Part shown: positions 6,722 through 14,190 of the stretch, piece after piece
How positions within the stretch are numbered: position 1 is the first letter of the stretch
Layout: every line of letters starts with the position of its first letter
Assembly: GCA_900543875.1 (NCBI GenBank)
Contig: UQSV01000040.1
Location: 1-16,097, forward strand
DNA from: an uncultured Coriobacteriaceae bacterium
GTDB lineage: Bacteria > Actinomycetota > Coriobacteriia > Coriobacteriales > Atopobiaceae
Direction of reading: 5' to 3'
DNA length: 16,097 nt
Notes under the pieces: generated by a model
Seen by the model: the letters and a program-made list of their open reading frames with translations, nothing else
What the model was told of the DNA's origin: nothing
Databases searched by the model: none
Made by a program: the position numbers and the translations under genes

Positions 6722-9411
6722 GAAAGGTCCTCCAAGACGTAGGGAAGGATGCCGCCGCTGCGAAGGAAGGCTCCCTCGAGGGCGGTGTCGACGCGCACGG
6801 TGCAGTCGAACGTCACCTTGGTGCCGTCGGCACGTGTGGCGGTGACGGTGGTGCGGCGACGCGCGGGCAGGCCGCCCGCAAGGTCCACGGGCTCGATATC
6901 GTAGACCTCCGTGCCGGTGAGGCCAAGCTCCTGCGCACTCAGTCCATCAATAAACTCGAGCGGCAGGATTCCCATCTGCACGAGGTTGGAGCGGTGGATG
7001 CGCTCGAAGCTCTGGGCGATGACGGCGCGCACCCCCAGCAGCAGCGGGCCCTTGGCGGCCCAGTCGCGGCTCGAGCCCGAGCCGTACATGCGGCCGGCGA
7101 CGATGACGAGCGGCGTGCCCGCGGCCTCGTAGGACTCGGCGGCGTCGAAAACGCTCTTAACCTCGCCGCACGTCTGATCGAGCGTCACGGGGCCGGTCGT
7201 GCCGGCGAGCCTGTTGTCGAGCTTGACGTTGGCGAAGGTGCCACGCGCCATGCACTCGTGGTTGCCGCGGCGCGAGCCGTAGGTGTTGAAGTCGGCATCG
7301 GCCACGCCGCGCTCGCGCAGGTAGCGGGCGCAGGGCGAGCCGGCCGCGATCGCTCCGGCCGGCGAGATGTGATCGGTGGTCACGAAGTCGCCAAACAGGC
7401 ACAGGGCGCGGGCGCCGCTGACGCCAACGTGGCCCTGCCTGCGCGCGATTTCGAAGTAGGGCGGACGGCGCACGTAGGTGGAGCCCTCGTCCCAGGCGAA
7501 GGTGGCCGACTTCCCCGCCTCGATTTCGCTCCAGGAGCGCTCCCCCTCGAGCAGGTTTGCAGACCCCTGCGCGTAGACCTCGGGGTCGAGCACCTGGGCT
7601 AAGACCTCAGAAATCTCTGCCGTGGTGGGCATGATGTCTGCGAGCATGACCGGACTGCCGTCGGCACGCGTGCCCACGGGCTCGCGAGAGAGGTCGACGT
7701 CCATCGTGCCCACGAGCGAGTAGGCGACGACGAGGGCTGGCTGGGCGAGGAAGTTCTGCGCAACGTCGGGCGATATGCGGCCGTCGAAGTTGCGGTTGCC
7801 CGAGAGCACGCTCGTGAGTTCCATGTCGGCGGCGAGGGGCTTGAGGCACGGCAGAATTTCGCCGGAGTTTCCGATGCAGCTCATGCAGCCAAAGCCGCAG
7901 GTGAAGAAGCCCACGGCGCGCAGGTCGTCGAGAAGGCCGGCGCGCTTGAGGATGAGGGCGGCGGCATGGGAGCCGGGGGCGAGGATGCGCTTGACCCAGG
8001 GCTTGGCCGTAAGGCCCGCCTCGCGGGCGTGGCGTGCGGCGAGGCCGGCCGCGACCATCATGGCGGGGTCGGTGGCCGTGGTGCAGCTCGTGATGGCGGC
8101 GATGGCGAGGGCGCCGTGGTGAAGCTCGTGGGTGGAGCCGTCGGCGCAGGCGACGTTCCAGGAATCGCTCATGTCGCCGTGGCCGTGCTCGGCGGAAACG
8201 CCCTCAAAGCGCTCCTTGAGGCCGGCGGGCGTCACGCGGTTGTGCGGGCGCGAGGGGCCGGCGAGCGACAGCTCGACCTGGGAGAGGTCGAGCTCGACCA
8301 CGCGCGCGTAGCGACGGCCCTCGGAGGCGCCGAAGACGCCCTGGGCCATGGCGTAGGCTTCGACGAGGGCGACCTGCGCGGCGTCGCGGCCGGTGAGGAG
8401 CAGGTAGTCGAGCACGTTGTCATCGACCGGGAAGAGCGTCGAGGTGGCGCCGTACTCGGGCGTCATGTTGGAGACGCAGGCGCGCTGCGTCACGCTCAAG
8501 GTCGATACGCCCTCGCCAAAGGCCTCGACGAGGCAGCCCACGACGCCCTCGGCACGCAGACGCTGGGCAACCGTGAGCGCAAGGTCCATGGCCGAGACGC
8601 CGCTGGCGAGCCTGCCCGTGAGGTGCAGGCCCACGACCTCGGGAACGCGCATCGAGATGGGCTGGCCCAGGGCCGCGGCCTCGGCCTCGATGCCGCCCAC
8701 GCCCCAGCCAAGCACGCCGATGCCATTGGCCGTGGGGGTGTGCGAGTCGGTGCCCACAACGGTGTCGAAGCAGCAGAGGCTGCCCTCGCCCTCCCACAGG
8801 GCGTCGGTGGTGACGACCTGGCAGAAGCGCTCGATGTTGAGCTGGTGGCAGATGCCGCGTCCCGGAGGCACGATTTGCACGTTGTCGAAGGAGTGGCTCG
8901 CCCACTTGAGGAAGGCGAAACGCTCGCGGTTGCGCGAGGCCTCGATGGCGAGGTTCTGCCCGGCCGCATCGTCCCCGTCGGCCACGTCGGCACAGACGGA
9001 GTGGTCGATGACGAGCGTGCAGGGAATGCGCGGGTTCACGACGCGCGGGTCTCCCCCACGCTCGACCATGGCGTCGCGCATGGCGGCGAAGTCCACGAAG
9101 ACGGGCACACCCGTGAAGTCCTGGAAGAGCACGCGGGCGGGCATGAACTCGATCTCGTCGCCGGCGGCGCCGGCCTCGCTCGCGGAGACGATGCGCTCGG
9201 CGGCGCGCAGGGCGTCCTCGTCGGTCTCGGCGCGGCGGATCACATTCTCGAGCAGGACCACGAGGCAGGCCGGGAGCTTGTCAGCACCGGGGATGCCGGA
9301 GACGTCAACGATGCGCGAGGCGACGCCCGCCACATCGAGCTCGCGGCCTGATCGGGCCGCGGCGACGGCGGCGGCGAAGTCCTCACCAAAGTTACTTTGA
9401 CTCTTGCTCAT
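6718..9411 (-). CDS. acnA: Aconitate hydratase (AcnA/IRP1-type aconitase)
   Basis: It isomerises citrate and isocitrate through cis-aconitate using a [4Fe-4S] cluster in the cytoplasm. The 897-residue length matches the AcnA class. Cluster cysteines are Cys443 (ITSCT) and Cys509/Cys512 (FGCMSCIGNSG). Other conserved blocks are VVGTDSHTPTANG at 218-230, GVGGIEAEAA at 237-246, FVTTDHISPAG at 676-686, YGSRRGNHE at 711-719 and GSGSSRDWAAKG at 777-788 with the catalytic-site Ser and Arg residues. The swivel domain is at the C-terminus. The cluster loops differ from the common SCTNTSNP and GCTTCIGNSG forms, so this is a divergent member. ATG with AGGGAG 7 nt upstream; the start lies inside the ATPase gene (20-bp overlap). 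No other citric-acid-cycle gene is adjacent, so a biosynthetic role toward 2-oxoglutarate/glutamate is plausible. Confidence 0.95.
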   Translation of the reverse strand: MSKSQSNFGEDFAAAVAAARSGRELDVAGVASRIVDVSGIPGADKLPACLVVLLENVIRRAETDEDALRAAERIVSASEAGAAGDEIEFMPARVLFQDFTGVPVFVDFAAMRDAMVERGGDPRVVNPRIPCTLVIDHSVCADVADGDDAAGQNLAIEASRNRERFAFLKWASHSFDNVQIVPPGRGICHQLNIERFCQVVTTDALWEGEGSLCCFDTVVGTDSHTPTANGIGVLGWGVGGIEAEAAALGQPISMRVPEVVGLHLTGRLASGVSAMDLALTVAQRLRAEGVVGCLVEAFGEGVSTLSVTQRACVSNMTPEYGATSTLFPVDDNVLDYLLLTGRDAAQVALVEAYAMAQGVFGASEGRRYARVVELDLSQVELSLAGPSRPHNRVTPAGLKERFEGVSAEHGHGDMSDSWNVACADGSTHELHHGALAIAAITSCTTATDPAMMVAAGLAARHAREAGLTAKPWVKRILAPGSHAAALILKRAGLLDDLRAVGFFTCGFGCMSCIGNSGEILPCLKPLAADMELTSVLSGNRNFDGRISPDVAQNFLAQPALVVAYSLVGTMDVDLSREPVGTRADGSPVMLADIMPTTAEISEVLAQVLDPEVYAQGSANLLEGERSWSEIEAGKSATFAWDEGSTYVRRPPYFEIARRQGHVGVSGARALCLFGDFVTTDHISPAGAIAAGSPCARYLRERGVADADFNTYGSRRGNHECMARGTFANVKLDNRLAGTTGPVTLDQTCGEVKSVFDAAESYEAAGTPLVIVAGRMYGSGSSRDWAAKGPLLLGVRAVIAQSFERIHRSNLVQMGILPLEFIDGLSAQELGLTGTEVYDIEPVDLAGGLPARRRTTVTATRADGTKVTFDCTVRVDTALEGAFLRSGGILPYVLEDLS

Positions 9412-11812
9412 GGTTCGTCTCCCTGAGGCTCTCGATGGACTTCATGAAGTTCTCGTACCCCGCATCTTCCGAGACGAGCCTGATGCCTCGGTTGAACAGG
9501 ACGTTGAAGATGACGAGCGCGAGCGCACCGATGACGAGCGTCGCGATGGTCATGACGAGGTCGTAGGGCACGATGTCGAAGAAGGGACCCGCAACGGTGC
9601 AGCCCAGCACCACGATGCCCACGACCACGACGAGAAGCGCGCTGCGCAGGGCGTTGAGCGGCAGCGAGATGCGCACGATGAGGGCAAAGCCCACGAGGCT
9701 CGTGAGCACGACGCACACCGTCGAGATCTGCTCGCGGTTGAGGCCAAAGCGCTCGAGCAGGCCGCTCGCGAGGCCCACGGCCACGATGACCGCGATGGAG
9801 CCGGGCACCGAACGCGCAAGGACGTTGCCCAGGAAGCTGCCGCGCACGCGCTCGTGGTTGGGCTCGAGCGCCAGCACGAACGACGGGATGCCGATGATGG
9901 CGGCCGAGATGAGCGACATCTGCACCGGCTGGAACGGATAGGGCGGGATGAACGCGCACAGGATCGCGAGAACCGCCGAGAAGACCGTCTTGACCAGGAA
10001 GAGCGAGGCAGAGCGCTGCAGGTTGTTGATGGAGCGGCGGCCCTCCGCCACGACAGACGGCATGTGGGCGAAGTCGTTGTCGACGAGCACCACCTCAGCG
10101 ACGTTGCGCGCGGCGTCGGAGCCCGAGGCCATGGCCACCGAGCAGTCGGCCTCGCGCAGGGCGAGGACGTCGTTCACGCCGTCGCCCGTCATCGCGACGG
10201 TGTGGCCGGCGGCGCGCAAGGCCTGCACGAGCTCGCGCTTCTGCTGCGGCGTGACGCGGCCGAACACGCGGTAGGTGACCGCGGCAAGCTTAAGCTGCTC
10301 GGGCGTGGTGAGCGTCGAGGCGTCGACCCACCGGTCGGCGTCGGGGACGCCCGCCTCGGCGGCGATGCTCGAGACCGTGCGCGGGTCGTCGCCGGAGATG
10401 ACGTTGAGCTGGACGCCCTGCTCGACGAAGTAGCGGATCGTGTCGGGCGCATTCGAGCGGATGTGGTCGGAGAGTGTGAGGATGCCAAGGGCCCTGGGCT
10501 CGCCGATGATGGCGCCCTCGTCGTCGAATCCGTCGCACTCGGCGATGGCCAGGCAGCGCTCGTGCTCGTTGGCGTTCGCGAGGGCCTGCGAGATGGGCTC
10601 GGGCACGCCAGCGGCAAAGACGAACTGAGCGGCACCCATCACGAGGGCGCGGCCGCCGGGCATGACGCAGCCCGAGTACTTGCGGGCGCTCGAGAAGCCG
10701 ATGGCGCGGGCCGCCTCGGGGGCGGCGATGCCAACCTCGGAGGCGTGGCGAATGATGGCCGTAGCCGTCTCGTTGGCATCGTGGGCGCTCGCGCGCACCA
10801 CGCTCGCCGCGGCAAGCTCGACGTCGGACGAGGTGGCACCATCCACGCCCACGGCACGCTCGAAGTCCATGGAGCCCGAGGTGATGGTGCCCGTCTTGTC
10901 GAGGCACAGCACGTCCACGCGGGCGAGTGCCTCGATGCAGTAGAACTGTTGCACGAGCACGTGATCATTCGCGAGGCGCGCGGCCGAGATGGCGAGCACC
11001 GTGGAGGTAAGCAGCACGAGGCCCTGGGGAATCATGCCCACGAGCGCCGCGACTGTCGTGAGAATCGACTGGTTGACCGTAGAGCCGTCGTTTAGGGTGC
11101 GTAGGAAGAGCGCAAGGCCAATGGGCGCAAGCAGCCACGTGGCCGCACGGATAATCATGTTGAGCGTGGCCATGATCTCGGACTTGACCTTCTTGACGTA
11201 CTTGGCCTCGGCGTTAATCCGCGAGGCGTACGAGTCGGCGCCCACGCGCGTGACGCGCGCCAGCACGAGGCCCGAGTCAAGGAAGCTGCCGCTCATGAGC
11301 TCGGAGCCGGCAAGCTTGGTGACGGGCTTGCTCTCGCCGGTGAGGAGGCTCTCGTTGAGGCCCGCCTCGCCCCAGATGACCTCGGCATCGGCCGGCACCT
11401 GGTCGCCGCGGCGCAGCACCAGGACTTCGTCGAGCACGACGTCGTCGTGCGCGACGTAGGCGTCGGCGCCGCCGCGGCGCACGCAGACGGGACGCTCCGC
11501 CAGAATCGAAAGCTTGTCGATGGTGCGCTTCGAGCGGACCTCCTGGTAGACGCCGATGAAGAGGTTCGCGAAGATCACGACGAGGTATGAGAGGTTTCGC
11601 CAGGAGCCCGTGAACGCGACAAGGCCGGCCAGCACCGCATTGACGCCGTTGAACAGCGTGAAGAGGTGCTCGCACACAATCTGGCCCACCGACTTGGTGG
11701 TGGGGCCGCCGTATGAGTTCACGAGGCCGTCGGCGACGTGGGCCTCGACCTCGGCGGGCGTGAGGCCGGAAATCTCGGGCGCCACGATGTCGGGCGCTTC
11801 GGTGTTGGACAA
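9392..11812 (-). CDS. Cation-transporting P-type ATPase, CtpE/Exp7-like (possibly calcium)
   Basis: It couples ATP hydrolysis to cation movement across the membrane. In the 806-residue product the actuator motif TGES is at 158-161, the phosphorylation site DKTGTIT at 305-311 (Asp305), and the hinge TGDGVND at 542-548. Pairs of membrane helices occur at about 50-95 and 220-280, and a C-terminal helix bundle at about 603-770. No heavy-metal-binding N-terminal domain or CPx motif is present. The TM4 stretch GMIPQGLVLLTS and the following LVQQFYCIEALARVD resemble mycobacterial CtpE, implicated in Ca2+ uptake, and streptococcal Exp7; the ion is inferred. The start is TTG at 11812 with GGGGAG 5 nt upstream, which removes a spurious 36-residue leader from an ATG at 11920. 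It overlaps acnA by 20 bp. Confidence 0.88.
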   Translation of the reverse strand: MSNTEAPDIVAPEISGLTPAEVEAHVADGLVNSYGGPTTKSVGQIVCEHLFTLFNGVNAVLAGLVAFTGSWRNLSYLVVIFANLFIGVYQEVRSKRTIDKLSILAERPVCVRRGGADAYVAHDDVVLDEVLVLRRGDQVPADAEVIWGEAGLNESLLTGESKPVTKLAGSELMSGSFLDSGLVLARVTRVGADSYASRINAEAKYVKKVKSEIMATLNMIIRAATWLLAPIGLALFLRTLNDGSTVNQSILTTVAALVGMIPQGLVLLTSTVLAISAARLANDHVLVQQFYCIEALARVDVLCLDKTGTITSGSMDFERAVGVDGATSSDVELAAASVVRASAHDANETATAIIRHASEVGIAAPEAARAIGFSSARKYSGCVMPGGRALVMGAAQFVFAAGVPEPISQALANANEHERCLAIAECDGFDDEGAIIGEPRALGILTLSDHIRSNAPDTIRYFVEQGVQLNVISGDDPRTVSSIAAEAGVPDADRWVDASTLTTPEQLKLAAVTYRVFGRVTPQQKRELVQALRAAGHTVAMTGDGVNDVLALREADCSVAMASGSDAARNVAEVVLVDNDFAHMPSVVAEGRRSINNLQRSASLFLVKTVFSAVLAILCAFIPPYPFQPVQMSLISAAIIGIPSFVLALEPNHERVRGSFLGNVLARSVPGSIAVIVAVGLASGLLERFGLNREQISTVCVVLTSLVGFALIVRISLPLNALRSALLVVVVGIVVLGCTVAGPFFDIVPYDLVMTIATLVIGALALVIFNVLFNRGIRLVSEDAGYENFMKSIESLRETNHEQESK

Positions 11813-11844
11813 GGGCACTCCCCTCAAAGAAGATGCGAACGTCC

Positions 11845-11873
11845 ATTGTACGGGGTCGGGGGCGTTTCGGCAC
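11845..11873 (-). promoter_or_regulatory. Promoter candidate for the ATPase-aconitase-zinc-ribbon unit
   Basis: On the minus strand TACAAT (11850-11845) is a good -10. Seventeen bases upstream lies GTGCCG (11873-11868), a weak -35. The predicted transcript would start about 26 nt before the TTG start codon, leaving room for the GGGGAG ribosome-binding site. No operator-like repeat was seen. Confidence 0.5.
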
Positions 11874-11981
11874 GCTCGCCCCGACTGCTTACAGAACTGA
11901 AACGTAGGCAAAGGGGGCATGCCGCACGCATAGCGAGGGGCCAGAGTGAAGGCCCGTCTCCCCCGACCACCCGGCTTGGGC

Positions 11982-11987
11982 TATACT
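11982..11987 (+). promoter_or_regulatory. -10 box of the tRNA-Arg promoter
   Basis: TATACT ends 10 bp before the first base of the tRNA, as expected where transcription begins a few bases upstream of the mature 5' end. The -35 region is C-rich and not recognisable. The rest of the 185-bp divergent region (11813-11997) holds only the opposite promoter candidate. Confidence 0.5.
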
Positions 11988-11997
11988 GCACTCGCAA

Positions 11998-12074
11998 GCT
12001 CTCTTAGCTCAGCTGGATAGAGCGTTCGCCTCCGGAGCGAAAGGTCGCGGGTTCGAATCCCACAGAGAGCACCA
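11998..12074 (+). tRNA. tRNA-Arg, anticodon CCG
   Basis: The 77-nt gene folds as a normal cloverleaf. Acceptor GCTCTCT pairs fully with AGAGAGC, followed by discriminator A and an encoded CCA (12072-12074). The D arm is GCTC/GAGC. The anticodon stem TTCGC/GCGAA holds loop CTCCGGA with anticodon CCG, reading the arginine codon CGG. The T loop is TTCGAAT. One flaw is visible: the T stem GCGGG/CCCAC has a C-A mismatch at its second pair (12048 with 12062). CGG is expected to be used in a GC-rich genome. Confidence 0.96.
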
Positions 12075-12083
12075 TTCGCTTAT

Positions 12084-12112
12084 AAACGGCCCCAGCGATG
12101 GGGCCGTTTTTT
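12084..12112 (+). terminator. Intrinsic terminator of tRNA-Arg
   Basis: A 10-bp perfect stem (AAACGGCCCC with GGGGCCGTTT, loop AGCGAT) runs into a six-T tract. It begins 10 bp after the tRNA CCA end and should isolate the tRNA transcript from the aromatic cluster downstream. Confidence 0.92.
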
Positions 12113-12272
12113 GTGTGCACGTTCCTTTCACCCTTAATGAGGAAAGCCCATCTCCGAGAGACCCATTTTTGTCAAGCCATAACGGCTGCGAGGTCGGGCA
12201 GCGGCACCTATATGTAGTACCATCGGTCAACTAAGGAAAACTCAAGCGCGGACGCCGCACAGAGGGGGAACG
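12113..12272 (+). other. Leader region of the aromatic amino-acid cluster
   Basis: These 160 bp between the tRNA terminator and aroF must hold the cluster's promoter and any leader control. A TTGTCA at 12169-12174 could be a -35, but no -10 stands at a suitable distance. TATATG at 12209-12214 could be a -10 with a poor -35. A small 5-bp hairpin (GCTGC/GCAGC) lies between them. I find no Tyr- or Phe-rich leader peptide, T-box element or terminator hairpin. The ribosome-binding site GAGGGGG is at the end. Confidence 0.3.
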
Positions 12273-13292
12273 ATGATCGCAGTCGTCAAGGACACGGCAA
12301 CGCCGGAACAGGTAGGCCACTTCGTAAGCTGGATCGAGAGCAAGGGCCTCTCCGCCCACATCTCCAAGGGTGATAACACCACGATCATCGGTCTGGTGGG
12401 CGACACCACCCAGGTTGACCCGTACCTCATCGAGGGCATGGACATCATCGAGCGCGTCCAGCGCGTCTCCGAGCCATTCAAGCGCGCCAACCGCAAGTTC
12501 CACCCGCTCGACACGGTGGTCGACTGCGGCCACGGCGTCAAGGTGGGAGGCGGCACCTTCAACGTCATCGCAGGTCCCTGCTCGGTCGAGGGAGACAACC
12601 TCATCCGCATCGCGCGCGAGGTCAAGGCCGCCGGCGCCACGATGCTGCGCGGCGGCGCCTACAAGCCCCGCACCTCCCCCTACGCCTACCAGGGCATGGG
12701 CGAGGAGGGCCTCGACATCCTGTGCGCCGCCCGCGACGAGCTCGACATGCCCATCGTGACCGAGATCATGGACCCGCGCGACGTCGACAAGTTCCTCTCG
12801 CGAAACATCGAGGTCTGGCAGATCGGCGCGCGCAACGCCCAGAACTTCCCCCTGCTCAAGGAGGTTGGCAAGACCCAGACGCCCATCCTGCTCAAGCGCG
12901 GCATCGCCGGCACCATCGACGAGCTGCTCATGGCCGCCGAGTACATCATGAGCGAGGGCAACCCCAATGTCATAGTCTGCGAGCGCGGCATCCGCACGTT
13001 CGAGACGCGCACGCGCAACTCCTTCGACCTCAACGCCATCCCCGTGCTCCACGGCCTCACCCACCTGCCGGTCTGCGCCGACCCCAGCCACGCCACGGGC
13101 CACACCCGCTACGTGACGCCGATGGCGCTTGCTGCGACCGCCGCTGGCGCCGACTGCCTCGAGATCGAGGTCCACGACGACCCCAAGCACGCCTGGTCTG
13201 ACGGCGCCCAGGCGCTCACGCCCGAGCAGTTCCGCGACGCCATGGCGCGCATCGCCAAGGTGCGCGAGGCTGTGACCATGGAGGTTGAGTAG
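12273..13292 (+). CDS. aroF: 3-deoxy-D-arabino-heptulosonate 7-phosphate (DAHP) synthase, type I-beta with N-terminal regulatory domain
   Basis: It condenses phosphoenolpyruvate and erythrose 4-phosphate, the first step of the shikimate pathway. Residues 1 to about 70 form a small ferredoxin-like (ACT-like) domain as in the Thermotoga enzyme, where it binds aromatic amino acids for feedback inhibition. The TIM-barrel starts near 75. Metal ligands match that subfamily: Cys103 in GPCSVEG, His273 in DPSHATG, Glu299 in IEVH and Asp310 in SDGAQAL. The substrate-binding block RGGAYKPRTSPYAYQG is at 126-141. At 339 residues it is full length. The ATG follows GAGGGGG by 4 nt. It heads the cluster with tyrA, aroB and aroA, so feedback by tyrosine or phenylalanine is likely but not shown here. 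Confidence 0.96.
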   Translation: MIAVVKDTATPEQVGHFVSWIESKGLSAHISKGDNTTIIGLVGDTTQVDPYLIEGMDIIERVQRVSEPFKRANRKFHPLDTVVDCGHGVKVGGGTFNVIAGPCSVEGDNLIRIAREVKAAGATMLRGGAYKPRTSPYAYQGMGEEGLDILCAARDELDMPIVTEIMDPRDVDKFLSRNIEVWQIGARNAQNFPLLKEVGKTQTPILLKRGIAGTIDELLMAAEYIMSEGNPNVIVCERGIRTFETRTRNSFDLNAIPVLHGLTHLPVCADPSHATGHTRYVTPMALAATAAGADCLEIEVHDDPKHAWSDGAQALTPEQFRDAMARIAKVREAVTMEVE

Positions 13293-13293
13293 C

Positions 13294-14190
13294 GTGGACG
13301 AGAAAAGCAATAAACCGCAGGTTGCATCCATGATCGAGGGCAGAGTGGGCATCGTTGGCCTGGGCCTCATCGGCGGCTCCATCGCCCGCGCCATGGCACG
13401 CGGGGGCCACGAGGTCTACGCCTTCGACCTCAACGAAGACATCGAGACCTTCGCCGCGATCGAGACGACCGCGGGACGGCTCACCGATGAGCTCGTTGGC
13501 ACCTGCGAGCTCATCGTTCTCGCCTGCTACCCCAAGGCGTGCGTCGACTGGCTGGAGAGCCACGCCTCGCTCGTGAGCCCGGACGCCATCGTGATCGACA
13601 CGGGCGGCGTCAAGCGCTCCATCTGCGAGCCGTGCTTTGACATCGCCCGAAAGAGCGACATCACCTTCGTGGGCTGCCACCCGATGGCGGGCACCCAGTT
13701 CTCCGGCTACGCGCACTCGCGCGCCACCATGTTCGAGGGTGCGCCCATGGTGGTTTGCCCTCCGCCCGAGATTCGTGGCGTGGCGTGCCTCGCGCTCGTC
13801 GACCGCCTGGAGGGCCTGCTCGCCCCCTGTGGCTTTGACAAGTTCACCGTGACGACCCCCGAGCGCCACGATGAGGTCATTGCCTACACCTCCCAGCTCG
13901 CGCACGTCGTGTCGAACGCCTACGTCAAGAGCCCCACGCTCGCCCATCGCAAGGGCTTTGCCGCGGGCTCCTACCGCGACCTCACCCGCGTGGCGAGGCT
14001 CAACCCCACGATGTGGTGCGAGCTGTTCCTCGACGACGCCGACAACCTCGCAGCTGAGATTAGCACGCTCGTCGACGCGCTCAACCAGTACAAGGACGCG
14101 CTCGAGGCCCGAGACGCCCAGAGGCTCACCGAGCTTCTGGCCGAGGGCGACCGCATCAAGCGCGCCGACGAGAAGGAGGCCGAGGTCTAG
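13294..14190 (+). CDS. tyrA: Prephenate dehydrogenase
   Basis: It oxidatively decarboxylates prephenate to 4-hydroxyphenylpyruvate, the committed tyrosine step, using NAD(P). The 298-residue product has a Rossmann loop GLGLIGGS at 22-29, catalytic His129 in GCHPMAGT at 127-134, and a helical dimerisation domain from about 180 containing QLAHVVSNAY. No chorismate mutase or ACT domain is attached, so it is the monofunctional form; arogenate specificity cannot be excluded. The start was chosen as GTG at 13294, 9 nt after a GGAGG inside the aroF end. A TTG at 13285 touches that GGAGG, and an ATG at 13330 has no clear site. It begins one base after the aroF stop, so coupled translation is likely. 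Confidence 0.93.
   Translation: MDEKSNKPQVASMIEGRVGIVGLGLIGGSIARAMARGGHEVYAFDLNEDIETFAAIETTAGRLTDELVGTCELIVLACYPKACVDWLESHASLVSPDAIVIDTGGVKRSICEPCFDIARKSDITFVGCHPMAGTQFSGYAHSRATMFEGAPMVVCPPPEIRGVACLALVDRLEGLLAPCGFDKFTVTTPERHDEVIAYTSQLAHVVSNAYVKSPTLAHRKGFAAGSYRDLTRVARLNPTMWCELFLDDADNLAAEISTLVDALNQYKDALEARDAQRLTELLAEGDRIKRADEKEAEV

Noticed and set aside
7966..9351. A 461-codon plus-strand frame inside aconitase
   Set aside because: Aconitase is complete and full-length on the other strand; this frame exists only because stop codons are rare in GC-rich antisense DNA.
11813..11920. A 36-codon N-terminal extension of the ATPase from an ATG
   Set aside because: It crosses the best promoter candidate and has no family character; the TTG at 11812 has GGGGAG at the right distance.
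12009..12230. A 73-codon minus-strand frame covering the tRNA and its terminator
   Set aside because: Its C-terminal LWDSNPRPF-type sequence is the well-known false translation of the antisense strand of a tRNA gene.
12113..12272. T-box, attenuator or riboswitch before the aromatic cluster
   Set aside because: No leader peptide, T-box core sequence or terminator/antiterminator pair could be found by eye.
12231..13394. A 387-codon minus-strand frame opposite aroF
   Set aside because: The plus-strand frame has all DAHP synthase motifs; the antisense product is low-complexity Ala/Gly/Val/Asp sequence.
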